A stretch of 64,000 nt of DNA from an uncultured Halomonas sp. Lineage in GTDB: Bacteria > Pseudomonadota > Gammaproteobacteria > Pseudomonadales > Halomonadaceae. Shown one piece after another: positions 37,088-47,798 of this stretch. A model generated the notes under the pieces. The model saw only the letters and a list, made by a program, of their open reading frames with translations. It was not told the origin of the DNA and made no database searches. The DNA lies in contig NZ_CAMPKE010000002.1 in NCBI RefSeq assembly GCF_946887195.1, positions 233,199 to 297,198 on the forward strand. The letters run 5' to 3'. The number at the start of each line of letters is the position of its first letter. Position 1 is the first letter of the stretch. The translations under genes and the position numbers were made by a program.

Positions 37088-37834
37088 TTATTTGCTATCG
37101 GCTTCGCCGTCCTGGCCAGCGTCGGCACTTTCAGCCGTTTCGGCATCGCCCTGATCGACGCCCAGCAGCTCGACCTTGAAGGTCAGCACTTCGTTGGGTC
37201 CGATAGGACCACCGGTGCCGGCCGGGCCGTAGGCCAGATCGGAAGGCAGGTAGATCATCCAGGTGTCGCCCACGCTCATTAGCTGCAAGGCTTCCTGCCA
37301 GCCTTCGATCACCTGATCGACACGGAACTCCACCGGCTCGCCACGCTGATAGGAGCTATCGAAGACGGTGCCATCGATCAGCTTGCCTTCGTAATGGACC
37401 TTGACGTTGTCTTGCGGGCCCGGTGTGGCGCCATCGCCCGATTTCAGCACCTTGTACTGAAGGCCGGAGTCGGTGGTTTCCACGCCTTCCTTTTCAGCGT
37501 TCGCGGCCAGGAATTTCTTGCCCTCGGCGAGATTGGCTTCGGCGATCTTCTTCGCTTCGGCCTGTTGCTCAGCCATTTTCTGCTCTTGGAAGCGAGTCAG
37601 CGCCTGGGCCATTTCTTCCTGACTCATTTGCAGCTCTTCGCCGGCATAGACATCTTCGATGGCCTGGGTGAAGGCCTCGATATCGAGCTTATCGATGTCC
37701 TGCTCCAGGCTCTGGCCCAGCGTCACGCCGATGCTGTAACTGAGCTTGGCTTCATCGCTTTGTGGTGCAGCCAGCGCCAGGGGAGCGGCGGTGAGTAGCG
37801 AGGTGAAGGCGGCGGCGGTCACCAGTGTTTTCAT
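37088..37834 (-). CDS. FKBP-type peptidyl-prolyl cis-trans isomerase, periplasmic (FkpA/Mip-like)
   Basis: Periplasmic folding factor of 248 residues. The signal peptide is MKTLVTAAAFTSLLTAAPLALA. An N-terminal dimerisation domain (SYSIGVTLGQSLEQDIDKLDIEAFTQAIEDV, then a long helix rich in Gln/Glu/Ala, residues 65-115) precedes the FKBP domain (about 120-220). The domain has DNVKVHYEGKLIDGTVFDSSYQRGEPVEF, VIEGWQEALQLMSVGDTWMIYLPSDLAYG and the terminal LTFKVELLGVD. The C terminus is an acidic tail. The aromatic pocket residues Tyr, Phe and Trp are in place. The ATG at 37834 has AAGGAG 5 bases upstream. Confidence 0.93.
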   Translation of the reverse strand: MKTLVTAAAFTSLLTAAPLALAAPQSDEAKLSYSIGVTLGQSLEQDIDKLDIEAFTQAIEDVYAGEELQMSQEEMAQALTRFQEQKMAEQQAEAKKIAEANLAEGKKFLAANAEKEGVETTDSGLQYKVLKSGDGATPGPQDNVKVHYEGKLIDGTVFDSSYQRGEPVEFRVDQVIEGWQEALQLMSVGDTWMIYLPSDLAYGPAGTGGPIGPNEVLTFKVELLGVDQGDAETAESADAGQDGEADSK

Positions 37835-38063
37835 GAAGGCTCCTTCGAACTTCGTTATCAGTGAATGGTTGCGATTGACGGATCGTAATGGCAAGTCGCG
37901 CCATCGTGATGCATTGGGACTCTAACAGGGCGTTTGGGGTTCCGCACCTGCGCGTATTCAGATTCCACGCGACTCGTAACCCCATGCGACTCCCGGGCTC
38001 GGCTTGACATCGACTTGGCTTTGCTCTTTTCTGGGTTTACATCGACAACAAAAGGGAAACGTA

Positions 38064-39089
38064 ATGCAACTGCGCAACATCGTTATCGCTATCACCGCTC
38101 TGGGTATGACTGGCGTCGCCTCGTCAGCGTTCGCCGAGACTTGGCGGTTTGGCCTCGAAGAGACCGAGGGCAGTGTCCAGTACGGTTACGCAGAGGAGTT
38201 CAAGAAACTGATCGAGGAGAAGAGCGGCGGCGACATCACCGTGCAACTGCTGCCCTACGGCTCCTGGGGTTCGAGCTACACGGCGCTCTACGATGCCATT
38301 CAGAACGGTGCGATTCAGATTGGTTTCGGCTCCGGCTTTCTGGGCGGTACGGTGCCTGAAAGCCAGCTGATGAGCCTCAACTTCGTCATGCCCAACGATC
38401 AGCTCAAGACGGCGAAAATCCTCAATTCCGACGCTTTTCTGAAGAGCGATGCCTGGCAGGAGTCGTTCCGTGAGCGTGGTCTGGTGCCGCTCGGCGCACT
38501 GCCCGAAGGCTATCAGGTATGGACCGCCAACAAGGAGATCCGCACCCCCGAGGACATGGATGGCTGGCAGGTCCGTGTCATGGACAACAGCCTGCTGCGC
38601 GCCACCTATGAAGCCTACGGAGCGTCGCCGATCACTATCGCTTACGGCGAACTCTACAGCGCTCTGCAGCAGGGGCAAGCGGAAGGCAATATCCAGCCGG
38701 TCTTCGCCCATGAGAACATGGGGTTCTACGAGGTGCAGGACTACATGATCTTCGCCGATCAGGCGCAGTTCGTTGCCAATCTCTTCGGCAACCTGGAGTG
38801 GTACGAGGGACTGTCCGACGAGCAGCGCCAAACGCTAGAGGCGACCCTGGATGAAATGGTGATGAAAGGCCACGAGATCCAGAGTCAATTCAATTCCGAG
38901 CGCCTCGAAACCATCAAGGAAAAGAGTGATATCAATATCATCAAGTTGAATGATGAAGAGCGTGCCAAGTTCCGCGAACTCGCCGAGCCGGTTCGCCAGG
39001 TCTATGTCGACATGGTCGGTGAGCGTGGCCAGAAGGCACTCGATATCCTGCTCGAGCAGGGTATGGGATCCAGCGATCAGGAATCCTGA
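38064..39089 (+). CDS. TRAP transporter binding protein, DctP family
   Basis: Periplasmic binding protein of 341 residues. The signal peptide is MQLRNIVIAITALGMTGVASSAFA, cleaved before ETWRF. It belongs to a DctP subgroup distinct from the dctPQM protein: ETWRFGLEETEGSVQYGYAEEFKKLIEEKSGGDITVQLLPYGSWG, then PEGYQVWTANKEIRTPEDMDGWQVRVMDN. Conserved Arg of the carboxylate contact is expected in WQVRVMDN. It stands on the plus strand while the nearest TRAP membrane genes (dctM-dctQ type) lie on the minus strand facing it. They are presumed partners despite separate transcription. A close relative is encoded at 47799. The substrate is unknown. Ribosome site AAAGGG lies upstream. Confidence 0.9.
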   Translation: MQLRNIVIAITALGMTGVASSAFAETWRFGLEETEGSVQYGYAEEFKKLIEEKSGGDITVQLLPYGSWGSSYTALYDAIQNGAIQIGFGSGFLGGTVPESQLMSLNFVMPNDQLKTAKILNSDAFLKSDAWQESFRERGLVPLGALPEGYQVWTANKEIRTPEDMDGWQVRVMDNSLLRATYEAYGASPITIAYGELYSALQQGQAEGNIQPVFAHENMGFYEVQDYMIFADQAQFVANLFGNLEWYEGLSDEQRQTLEATLDEMVMKGHEIQSQFNSERLETIKEKSDINIIKLNDEERAKFRELAEPVRQVYVDMVGERGQKALDILLEQGMGSSDQES

Positions 39090-39141
39090 TGCCGTAAATC
39101 GAGGGGTCGGCCTTCGCGCCGGCCCGTAGAATCGCCAAATA

Positions 39142-39172
39142 AACGCCCGGAAGTAGCGCTTCCGGGCGTTTT
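39142..39172. terminator. terminator of the second TRAP binding protein gene
   Basis: CGCCCGGAAG (39144-39153) pairs perfectly with CTTCCGGGCG (39159-39168), with AA/TT extending the stem, and TTTT follows. It could work on both strands between convergent genes. Confidence 0.82.
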
Positions 39173-39184
39173 CATTTTTGGCTG

Positions 39185-39240
39185 GGCCGCCCCGAACGTT
39201 CGGGGCGGCCTTGCGTATGGCCGGATGCAAATCATCCGGC
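39185..39240. repeat. 26-bp perfect palindrome and adjacent hairpin between convergent TRAP genes
   Basis: 39185-39210 is a perfect G+C-rich palindrome without spacer (GGCCGCCCCGAAC and its complement). Ten bases on, GCCGGATG (39220-39227) pairs with CATCCGGC (39233-39240) around CAAAT, just before the stop of the TRAP large permease gene. With the terminator at 39142 this makes three stems in 100 bp. Confidence 0.7.
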
Positions 39241-39248
39241 GCGAGGGG

Positions 39249-40532
39249 TCAATCGCCGCCCAGAGAAGGCAGCAGCAAGGAGATCTGCGGGAACAGAATG
39301 AGCAGCAGCGTGGCCAGCAAAAGGATGGCGATGAACGGCGGCGTACCGCGAATTACATCCATGTAGGGGCGCCGGAAGACGGCGATGGCCGTGAAGATAT
39401 CGCAGCCGAACGGCGGCGTGGCCGAGCCGATGGCCGCCTGTAGCGTGACGATGACGCCGACATGCACCGGGTCGAGACCGGTGGCCTCCACGAGAGGCTT
39501 GAAGATCGGCACCAGGATCAGGATGACCACGATCGGGTCGACGAACATGCAACCGACGAAGAAGGCGGCGGCGATCAACAGCAGTGCCAGGAACTGGCTG
39601 TCGCCGATGCCGTCGATGATGGGGCCGAGGAGCTGTTCCGGTACGCCGGCCGTGCCCAGGGCCTGGGAGAAGGCGGCACCGATGGCGACGAGAATGAAGA
39701 CGACGGCGGTGATCATGCCCGTGGACAAGGCGATACTGCCGAGGTCGCGAATCGAGACTTGGCGATAGATAACCATCTCCAGAATCACAGCGTAGGCCAC
39801 CGCGATCGCCGAGGCCTCGACGGCACTGAAGAAGCCGCCATAGATACCCCCGACCACGAGAACCGGGAAACCCATGGGCAGGATCACTCGGCGCATGGCA
39901 CCAAAACGCTCGCTCCATGACGCCTTGGGTTCCGATTCGATGCCCTTGAGACGCGAATCGATGTAGCAATAGATCGCGAACATCGCCAGGATCAGCAGCC
40001 CCGGCAGGATACCGGCCAGGAACAGGTCGCCGATCGAGGTCTTCATGACCACGCCATAGACGATGAAACCGATGCTGGGGGGAATCAGCAGGGCGATATC
40101 GCTGGCATTGATGATCAGCGCCAGGGTGAACTTGTCGCTATAGCCTTTGGTCAGCAAGCGCGGGCGCATGGGGCTGCCTATCGCGACGACCGTGGCCTGG
40201 GTGGAACCGGAAACGGCGCCGAACAGGGCGCAGGCGGCGGCGGTGGTGATGGGCAGGCCGCCGCGCATATGCCGGGTGAAGACGTCGACCACGTCCAGGA
40301 GGCGGTTGGCCGTATGGCCCTTGGTCAGAATGTCGGCGGCGAAGATGAACATGGGTACCGCCGCCAGAACCCAACTGCCCACGCCGTTGATCATCCAGCT
40401 CACGGCCTGGTCGGGGCCGAAAAAGGTCATATCGGTAAACATCATGAACAGCGTACCTACGGCCAGGGGCACCATCATCGGGAACCCCAGCATCAGTAGC
40501 ACGATCATGATCACGCATAGCCAAGTCAGCAT
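39249..40532 (-). CDS. TRAP transporter large permease (DctM type), second system
   Basis: Inner-membrane protein of 427 residues, about 12 helices. It begins MLTWLCVIMIVLLMLGFPMMVPLAVGTL. Conserved parts include the FAADILTKGHTANRLLDVVDVFTRHMRGGLPITTAAACALFGAVSGSTQATVVAIG stretch, and INASDIALLIPPSIGFIVYGVVMKTSIGDLFLAGILPGLLI. Near the end comes the LQAAIGSATPPFGCDIFTAIAVF signature. The GSTQATVVAIG variant (for GSSPATVAAIG) places it in a DctM subgroup unlike the 19735 gene. It is read 45 bases after the small permease on the same strand. The binding protein gene converges on it from the other strand. Confidence 0.93.
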   Translation of the reverse strand: MLTWLCVIMIVLLMLGFPMMVPLAVGTLFMMFTDMTFFGPDQAVSWMINGVGSWVLAAVPMFIFAADILTKGHTANRLLDVVDVFTRHMRGGLPITTAAACALFGAVSGSTQATVVAIGSPMRPRLLTKGYSDKFTLALIINASDIALLIPPSIGFIVYGVVMKTSIGDLFLAGILPGLLILAMFAIYCYIDSRLKGIESEPKASWSERFGAMRRVILPMGFPVLVVGGIYGGFFSAVEASAIAVAYAVILEMVIYRQVSIRDLGSIALSTGMITAVVFILVAIGAAFSQALGTAGVPEQLLGPIIDGIGDSQFLALLLIAAAFFVGCMFVDPIVVILILVPIFKPLVEATGLDPVHVGVIVTLQAAIGSATPPFGCDIFTAIAVFRRPYMDVIRGTPPFIAILLLATLLLILFPQISLLLPSLGGD

Positions 40533-40577
40533 GAAAAGTCCTCGTGTCTGTCGTTTGTCTTGATTGTTGTCGACGGA

Positions 40578-41186
40578 TCAAACGCCGCGCGGAACGTCAT
40601 CTTCAGAGGGAATCTCGGAATAGGTTTCCTTCTCGTTGAACGAGCGATAGATATCATCGCTCATGAGGTTACGCGCGATAGTCAGCAAGTATTGAATGCC
40701 GGCCAGAATGAAGCCGATGGGCAGGGCGAGAAAGACGATCCACATGGGGACGTGCAGGGAAGCACTGGTGCGCCCGCGCTCATATATCGCCGTGACATAA
40801 TCGATGGATTTATAGGCGAAATAGAACATCAGTATCGCCGTGCCGAGACAGATGATGATCAGCAACGTCTTGCGCAGCCGGCCACTGAGCTGGTCGTAGA
40901 CTGCCGACATGCTGATGTGGCGGGCGTGTCGAGCGGCATAGCCGACGCCGACGAAGGTGACGACGACGATCAGCATCTCGGTGACTTCGTAGGTGCCGGC
41001 GATGCCTTGCCCGAAGAGGGTGTTGCCGACCACATGCGCGCTCATCAGCACGGCCATGGCGAGTATGCTGCCGGCCACGACGACGCGCTCGATGATGCCA
41101 AAGCCCCGGTCGAGAGCGCCCAGCAGACGCAGCAGGCCGCCGGGTTGTGTGTCGCGATCATTAGAGGAAGTGGGTGGTTGGGTCAT
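40578..41186 (-). CDS. TRAP transporter small permease (DctQ type), second system
   Basis: Four-helix membrane subunit of 202 residues with a longer hydrophilic N terminus. The family pattern is RVVVAGSILAMAVLMSAHVVGNTLFGQGIAGTYEVTEMLIVVVTFVGVGYAARHARHISMSAVYDQLSGRLRK, where the glutamate in GTYEVTEML and the HARHISM segment are typical of DctQ. The C-terminal 30 residues are acidic. It begins the membrane-subunit operon; a promoter within the 136-bp gap to the next gene is expected but not obvious. Confidence 0.9.
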   Translation of the reverse strand: MTQPPTSSNDRDTQPGGLLRLLGALDRGFGIIERVVVAGSILAMAVLMSAHVVGNTLFGQGIAGTYEVTEMLIVVVTFVGVGYAARHARHISMSAVYDQLSGRLRKTLLIIICLGTAILMFYFAYKSIDYVTAIYERGRTSASLHVPMWIVFLALPIGFILAGIQYLLTIARNLMSDDIYRSFNEKETYSEIPSEDDVPRGV

Positions 41187-41322
41187 GTTGCGAGCTTCCT
41201 TGTTTTGTTAGGGTGGGCGAGCCAATGACGGACCCATGCGCCTCGTTGCATCGACAAATGCGTTGTCCGTGAACGAAGGCGCATCGCTCTTTTTTGAACT
41301 TACAGGCTTTGCGACGCCAGTG

Positions 41323-41856
41323 CTATACGTCGCTCGGGTCATGCCGCTGCAGGCCGCGCACCAGGCGTGCCAATGAATTGGCCTGCGTATCGGCCGTCAA
41401 TCCCAGGTGTCGGGCCATGCGGGTAATCAGGTCGCCGTCCATGGCGTGCCAGGGGCGTACCCCTTCGCCCCGCCGTGTCAGAGCCTGGAGCTGGTCCAGA
41501 GCGGCACGTTCGCACGCCAATTCGGCGCGCTTGAGATGCTCCCGCCATTCGTCCAACGGCGAGCCGGGGCGGGCCAGCGGCTTGAGGGCGCGGCGTTTGG
41601 CTCGCAGGCGATAGGTCTGGCGAGCCTGGTGAGCTCGAATCGGTGCCAGGGCTCCGGCGACAGAGGCTTCCGGTGCCAGGCCAAGATGATCCAACCACCC
41701 CAGCCACAGTAGCTCGCAGACGTCGGCGCCGACACGCTCCTGCAGTTCGAGGCAAGCCACGGCGATGTCGGGGTCGGCGTAACGTGCACAGGCGTAACGC
41801 CAAAGCGCATCGGGGGCGGTCAAGGCGAAGGGGGATTGGGTAGAATGCATGGCCAT
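41323..41856 (-). CDS. DUF2390 / TIGR02444 family protein
   Basis: A 177-residue cytoplasmic protein. DALWRYACARYADPDIAVACLELQERVGADVCELLWLGWL matches the opening of the TIGR02444/DUF2390 family, in which W-x-YA-x3-Y...P-x-V-x2-ACL-x-LQ...G-x-DV-x2-L is conserved. The function is unknown. The middle is rich in arginine and alanine helices. The start at 41856 is uncertain, since a second ATG follows at 41850 and neither has a clear ribosome site. The divergent neighbour is an ABC-F gene; the same pairing exists in Pseudomonas, so it may be related to ribosome function, but this is inference. Confidence 0.75.
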   Translation of the reverse strand: MAMHSTQSPFALTAPDALWRYACARYADPDIAVACLELQERVGADVCELLWLGWLDHLGLAPEASVAGALAPIRAHQARQTYRLRAKRRALKPLARPGSPLDEWREHLKRAELACERAALDQLQALTRRGEGVRPWHAMDGDLITRMARHLGLTADTQANSLARLVRGLQRHDPSDV

Positions 41857-41906
41857 GATCGACGATTCGCAGCGCGTCTCTGATTCAGGGGCGATGGGAG
41901 ACTAGC

Positions 41907-43826
<1,920 letters not shown>

Positions 43827-44055
43827 TCGGGTAACGAGGAATGGCGCCCAGGCGCTGATGCCGTGAAGGCGAATCGTTGAAAGTTATAGAACAGCGGCTT
43901 TTTTAGAAGAATTCAGTGGAAATTGATGACATTACAGAAATTCTACCGATAGAAGCCACCCGCGTTTAATGGAAAACTGACCGGGGCCTGACAAGCCTCC
44001 CAGAGTTATGCCTATAGTAGAGAGACAACCTCACGCAACGAAGAGAGTCGAGACG

Positions 44056-44922
44056 ATGCTCAACAATATCAAGAAGAGCGCAACCCTGATCGCCACCACG
44101 GCGGCACTGACTTGCCTGACGGTGGGCGCCGCCAACGCTGCGTCCCTCGAAGAGATCAAGGACAAAGGCACCATTCGCATCGCCATAGCCAATGAGATTC
44201 CTTACGGCTACATGGACATGAGCGGTGAGGCCAAGGGGCCTGGGCCGGATGTCGCCAAGCACATCGTCGAGGCCATGGGCATCGACAATATCCAATGGGA
44301 AACCACCAACTTCAGTTCGCTGATTCCGGGCCTGCAGGCCAACCGCTTCGATGTCGTCGCCGCCGAGATGGCCGTTCTACCCCAGCGCTGCGAGTCAGTG
44401 ATTTACTCGGTGCCCAACTCGACTTACGGTGAAGGCCTGCTGGTTCAGGCCGGCAATCCCAAGGATATCCATGCGTTTTCCGATTTCGCCGAAGGCGATA
44501 TGAAGGTAGCGATCATGGCTGGCGCCGACCAGCTCGAAATGCTCCAGGAGCTGGGCGTTCCCCAGTCCAACATGGTCACGATTTCCAGCAACGCCGATGC
44601 CATCTCCACGGTATCGACCGGGCGCGCCGATGCCTATGCCGCAACGGGCATGACCGCCAGCGAGCTGGCCAGCAAGAGCGACGAAGTCCAGATCGTCGAG
44701 GAGTTCGAGGATCCGGTGATCGGTGGCGAAGAGGTGCGTAGCTGGGGCGCCTTCGCCTTCTCCAGCGACTCCGAAGCGCTGCGCGACGCCTTCAACGAGC
44801 ACCTCGTCGAGTTCAAGAAGACCGACGAGTGGAAAGAGATCCTGTCCAGCTACGGCTTCTCCAAGACCGATATCGAAGCTTCCTTCAAGCGCACCACCGA
44901 GGAACTGTGCTCCGCTGAGTGA
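44056..44922 (+). CDS. ehuB: ectoine/hydroxyectoine ABC transporter, binding protein EhuB
   Basis: Periplasmic SBP family 3 protein of 288 residues. The signal peptide is MLNNIKKSATLIATTAALTCLTVGAANA, cleaved before ASLEE. The mature start LEEIKDKGTIRIAIANEIPYGYMDMSGEAKGPGPDVAKHIVEAMGIDNIQWETTNFSSLIPGLQANRFDVVAAEMAVLPQRC closely follows EhuB of Sinorhizobium. The characterised protein binds ectoine through aromatic residues, and Tyr in IPYGYMDM fits. Gene order is ehuB-C-D-A. In a halophile such import lets the cell recover or consume the solute. No ectABC or doeABCD genes are in the window. The ATG at 44056 is used because the signal peptide starts there. Confidence 0.85.
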   Translation: MLNNIKKSATLIATTAALTCLTVGAANAASLEEIKDKGTIRIAIANEIPYGYMDMSGEAKGPGPDVAKHIVEAMGIDNIQWETTNFSSLIPGLQANRFDVVAAEMAVLPQRCESVIYSVPNSTYGEGLLVQAGNPKDIHAFSDFAEGDMKVAIMAGADQLEMLQELGVPQSNMVTISSNADAISTVSTGRADAYAATGMTASELASKSDEVQIVEEFEDPVIGGEEVRSWGAFAFSSDSEALRDAFNEHLVEFKKTDEWKEILSSYGFSKTDIEASFKRTTEELCSAE

Positions 44923-44963
44923 CGCGGTGCCGTGTCGAGTACCGTAGGGCTTACGACAAGCGA

Positions 44964-44983
44964 GGCCGGCTTTGCCGCCGGCC
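44964..44983 (+). promoter_or_regulatory. intercistronic hairpin ehuB/ehuC
   Basis: GGCCGGC (44964-44970) pairs with GCCGGCC (44977-44983) around TTTGCC; CGTTCTTCT follows. It sits in the 154-base gap between ehuB and ehuC, in the same position as the hairpins after aapJ and dctP. Confidence 0.6.
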
Positions 44984-45076
44984 CGTTCTTCTCGCCCGCC
45001 AAGGCGTGAGTTGCTGCGCTGGGGGCGGCTCCGGCTGGCGCAAAGCCCCGGAAGAGTCTGTGTTGGAGATGGATAC

Positions 45077-45748
45077 ATGGAATGGACAAGCTATCTTGCT
45101 CCATTGATGGAAGGGGCTTGGGTAACGGTACAGATTACCATTTACTCGACCATACTCGGCGCCATCCTGGCCTTCGCTTGTGGCATCGGCAAACTCTCGC
45201 CGAATTTCTTGATCAAGAGCGTATCGGTTGCCTACATCGAGATATTCCGCGGCACTTCACTATTGGTTCAGCTGTTCTGGCTCTATTTCGCTCTGCCACT
45301 GGTTGGCCAGGCGATCGGCGTCGACCTGCGTTTTCCGCCGGTGGTGGCAGGCGTCATGGCGTTGGGGCTGAATATCGGCTCCTACGGTGCGGAAGTGGTG
45401 CGAGGCGCCATTCAGGCCGTACCCGCCGAGCAGTACGAAGCGGCCAAGGCGCTCAACTTCACGCCGCGCCAGACCCTGTGGCGTGTCGCCTTGCCCCAGG
45501 CGATTCCCGAAATGATGCCGACCTTCGGCAATCTGGCGGTGCAGAACCTCAAGGATACCGCATTGGTGTCATTGATCAGCCTGAGCGATCTGGCGTTTCG
45601 CGCCGAGCATATCCGCAATTACACCCAGGACAGCACCACGGTCTACACCCTGGTGCTGTTCATGTATTTCGGCATGGCGCTGGTGCTCATGGCCTTCATG
45701 AAATGGCTCGAGCGCTTCGTCGGACGCTGGCGCGCGGTGAGGAGATAG
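45077..45748 (+). CDS. ehuC: ectoine/hydroxyectoine ABC transporter, permease EhuC
   Basis: Inner-membrane permease of 223 residues with about five helices, of the HisM/GlnP type. It starts MEWTSYLAPLMEGAWVTVQITIYSTILGAILAF. FRGTSLLVQLFWLYFALPL and the EAA loop EVVRGAIQAVPAEQYEAAKALNFTPRQTLW are family features. The last part is LMAFMKWLERFVGRWRAVRR. The ATG at 45077 follows GGAG by 8 bases. The open frame extends further upstream to 44972 but that part is not family-like. ehuD follows after 4 bases. Confidence 0.85.
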   Translation: MEWTSYLAPLMEGAWVTVQITIYSTILGAILAFACGIGKLSPNFLIKSVSVAYIEIFRGTSLLVQLFWLYFALPLVGQAIGVDLRFPPVVAGVMALGLNIGSYGAEVVRGAIQAVPAEQYEAAKALNFTPRQTLWRVALPQAIPEMMPTFGNLAVQNLKDTALVSLISLSDLAFRAEHIRNYTQDSTTVYTLVLFMYFGMALVLMAFMKWLERFVGRWRAVRR

Positions 45749-45752
45749 GCGA

Positions 45753-46445
45753 ATGTTCTTTGGCATCGAATGGGATACCAGCAGCGATCTGGCCTTCGCG
45801 ATCTCGATTCTGCCGATCCTGCTGATCGGGTTGTGGGTCACGATCCAGGCGACGGTCCTGGGCTTCGTCATCGCGCTGATTCTGGGGCTGGTGCTGGCCA
45901 CCCTGAAGAGCGCGCCGACACGCTTCGTCGCGTGGCCGGCCAAGGCGATTACCGAGTTCATACGCGATACCCCGCTACTGGTGCAGTTGTTCTTCCTCTA
46001 TTACGTGCTGCCCGACTACGGGATCGTGCTGCCGGCCTTTTTGACCGGCGCACTGGCGCTCGGCGTGCAGTACAGCGCCTATACATCGGAGGTCTATCGC
46101 GCGGGGCTCGAAGCGATCGCCAAGGGTCAGCACGAGGCGGCGCGGGCGCTGAATCTGCCCACGCCGCGCACCTTCACCCATGTGATCCTGCCGCAGGCCG
46201 TGCCACGCATCATTCCGGCATTGGGTAACTACCTGGTATCGATCATGAAGGATGTTCCGGTGCTGTCGGTGGTCACGGTACTCGAGATGCTCAACGTGGC
46301 CACGATCATCGGCGACCGCACCTTCAATTACCTGATCCCGCTGTCGATGGTTGGCGGACTGTATTTGATCCTCACCTTGTTGGCGTCGTCCGGCGTGCGT
46401 TATCTCGACGTCCATCTACCCAAGCGAGGCCTGTCACTGAAATGA
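45753..46445 (+). CDS. ehuD: ectoine/hydroxyectoine ABC transporter, permease EhuD
   Basis: Second permease of the importer, 230 residues. After an N-terminal [38 protein letters not shown] segment comes [31 protein letters not shown]. The EAA loop is [49 protein letters not shown]. The [10 protein letters not shown] stretch is typical of EhuD. It overlaps ehuA by four bases (ATGA), so coupling of permease and ATPase synthesis is likely. The start has GGAG about 9 bases upstream. Confidence 0.86.
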   Translation: MFFGIEWDTSSDLAFAISILPILLIGLWVTIQATVLGFVIALILGLVLATLKSAPTRFVAWPAKAITEFIRDTPLLVQLFFLYYVLPDYGIVLPAFLTGALALGVQYSAYTSEVYRAGLEAIAKGQHEAARALNLPTPRTFTHVILPQAVPRIIPALGNYLVSIMKDVPVLSVVTVLEMLNVATIIGDRTFNYLIPLSMVGGLYLILTLLASSGVRYLDVHLPKRGLSLK

Positions 46446-47221
46446 GTGAACCCATCATAAAATTCGACAAGGTCGTCAAGCGCTTCGGCGACCTGACCGT
46501 GCTCGACGAGCTGGATTTCGAGGTGAGTCAGGGCGAGAAGGTGACCATCATCGGCCCCTCGGGGTCGGGCAAATCGACGGTGCTGCGGGTTCTGATGACG
46601 CTGGAAAAAATCAATGACGGCGTGGTCTATATCGGTGGCGAGCCGCTCTGGCACGAGTCGCGCGGTGGCACGCTGCACGCTGCCGGCGAGGCGCACCTGC
46701 GCAAGATGCGCAACCAGATGGGCATGGTCTTCCAGCAGTTCAATCTATTCCCGCACATGACGGTGCTGCGCAATTTGACCGAGGCGCCGGTGCGCGTGCT
46801 GGGTATGCCTAAGGCCGATGCGCGCGCGCGTGGCGAGGAACTGCTCGAACTGGTCGGCCTGACCGATCAGAAAGACAAGTATCCGCATCAATTGTCCGGC
46901 GGTCAGCAGCAGCGCGTAGGCATCGCCCGCGCACTGGCCATGCGCCCAAAGATCATGCTGTTCGACGAGCCGACGTCGGCGCTCGACCCCGAGTTGGTTG
47001 GCGAGGTGTTGAATGTCATCCGCCGCCTGGCCAAGGAGCATGATCTGACCATGTTGCTGGTTACCCACGAGATGCATTTCGCACGCCAGATATCCGACCG
47101 CGTATGCTTTTTCGACAAGGGCAAGATCAAGGAGCAGGGCACGCCGGAGGAGTTGTTCACGGCGCCCAAGGAGGCGCGCACCCAGGAGTTCCTCAAGGCG
47201 GTGCTCGATCCTGAGTATTGA
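46442..47221 (+). CDS. ehuA: ectoine/hydroxyectoine ABC transporter, ATPase EhuA
   Basis: Cytosolic ATPase subunit, 259 residues. It carries Walker [34 protein letters not shown], a signature [15 protein letters not shown], Walker [14 protein letters not shown] and the switch His in [12 protein letters not shown]. The insert [43 protein letters not shown] between the Walker A and Q-loop is longer than in AapP and is the EhuA hallmark. The C terminus of the gene meets the dtd gene: the two stop codons are adjacent, with no intervening base. Confidence 0.88.
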   Translation: MSEPIIKFDKVVKRFGDLTVLDELDFEVSQGEKVTIIGPSGSGKSTVLRVLMTLEKINDGVVYIGGEPLWHESRGGTLHAAGEAHLRKMRNQMGMVFQQFNLFPHMTVLRNLTEAPVRVLGMPKADARARGEELLELVGLTDQKDKYPHQLSGGQQQRVGIARALAMRPKIMLFDEPTSALDPELVGEVLNVIRRLAKEHDLTMLLVTHEMHFARQISDRVCFFDKGKIKEQGTPEELFTAPKEARTQEFLKAVLDPEY

Positions 47222-47659
47222 TCAGGTTTCCAGCAGAAAAGTCACCGGCCCGTCGTTGATCAGGCTGACCTGCATGTCGGCGCCGAATTCGCCACTGGCG
47301 ACGTGCGGCCAGGCCTGGGTGGCACGCTCGAGCAGATAACCGAACAGGCGCTCGCCCTCGGCCGGGGGCGCGGCGCTGGAGAATCCGGGGCGTAGCCCCT
47401 TGCGGGTATCGGCGGCCAGGGTGAACTGCGAGACCAGCAACAGGCCGCCCGCGACCTGCTGCAGATCGCGGTTCATTCTGCCATCCTCATCGGCGAATAG
47501 CCGATAATGCAGCAGCTTGTGCAGCAGCTTGTCGGCGCGCCTCTCGTCATCGTCTTTCTCGATGCCAATCAGTGCCAATAGACCCTGATCGATACTGCCG
47601 ATCAGGCGCCCATCGACTTCCACGCTGGCGCGTCGTACTCGTTGAATCAAGGCTCGCAT
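47222..47659 (-). CDS. dtd: D-aminoacyl-tRNA deacylase
   Basis: Cytosolic dimeric enzyme of 145 residues that hydrolyses D-amino acids from mischarged t[40 protein letters not shown] is the family start. The active site is made of the [16 protein letters not shown] motif (SQF) and the C-terminal [11 protein letters not shown] with the GPVT cis-proline motif. The family length (145) is exact. Transcribed alone, toward ehuA. Confidence 0.95.
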   Translation of the reverse strand: MRALIQRVRRASVEVDGRLIGSIDQGLLALIGIEKDDDERRADKLLHKLLHYRLFADEDGRMNRDLQQVAGGLLLVSQFTLAADTRKGLRPGFSSAAPPAEGERLFGYLLERATQAWPHVASGEFGADMQVSLINDGPVTFLLET

Positions 47660-47798
47660 GAACGATTTCCTAATCGGGTGTCTTCGCCAGGGCGGTTCCT
47701 GAAGCCTGATCTATCAAGGCCGTTAACGAATGCCGTGTTATAAGGTCTGCGTCCAAGTTGCCATAACGATGCCAATCATGGGAAAAGGTTTAACAGCC

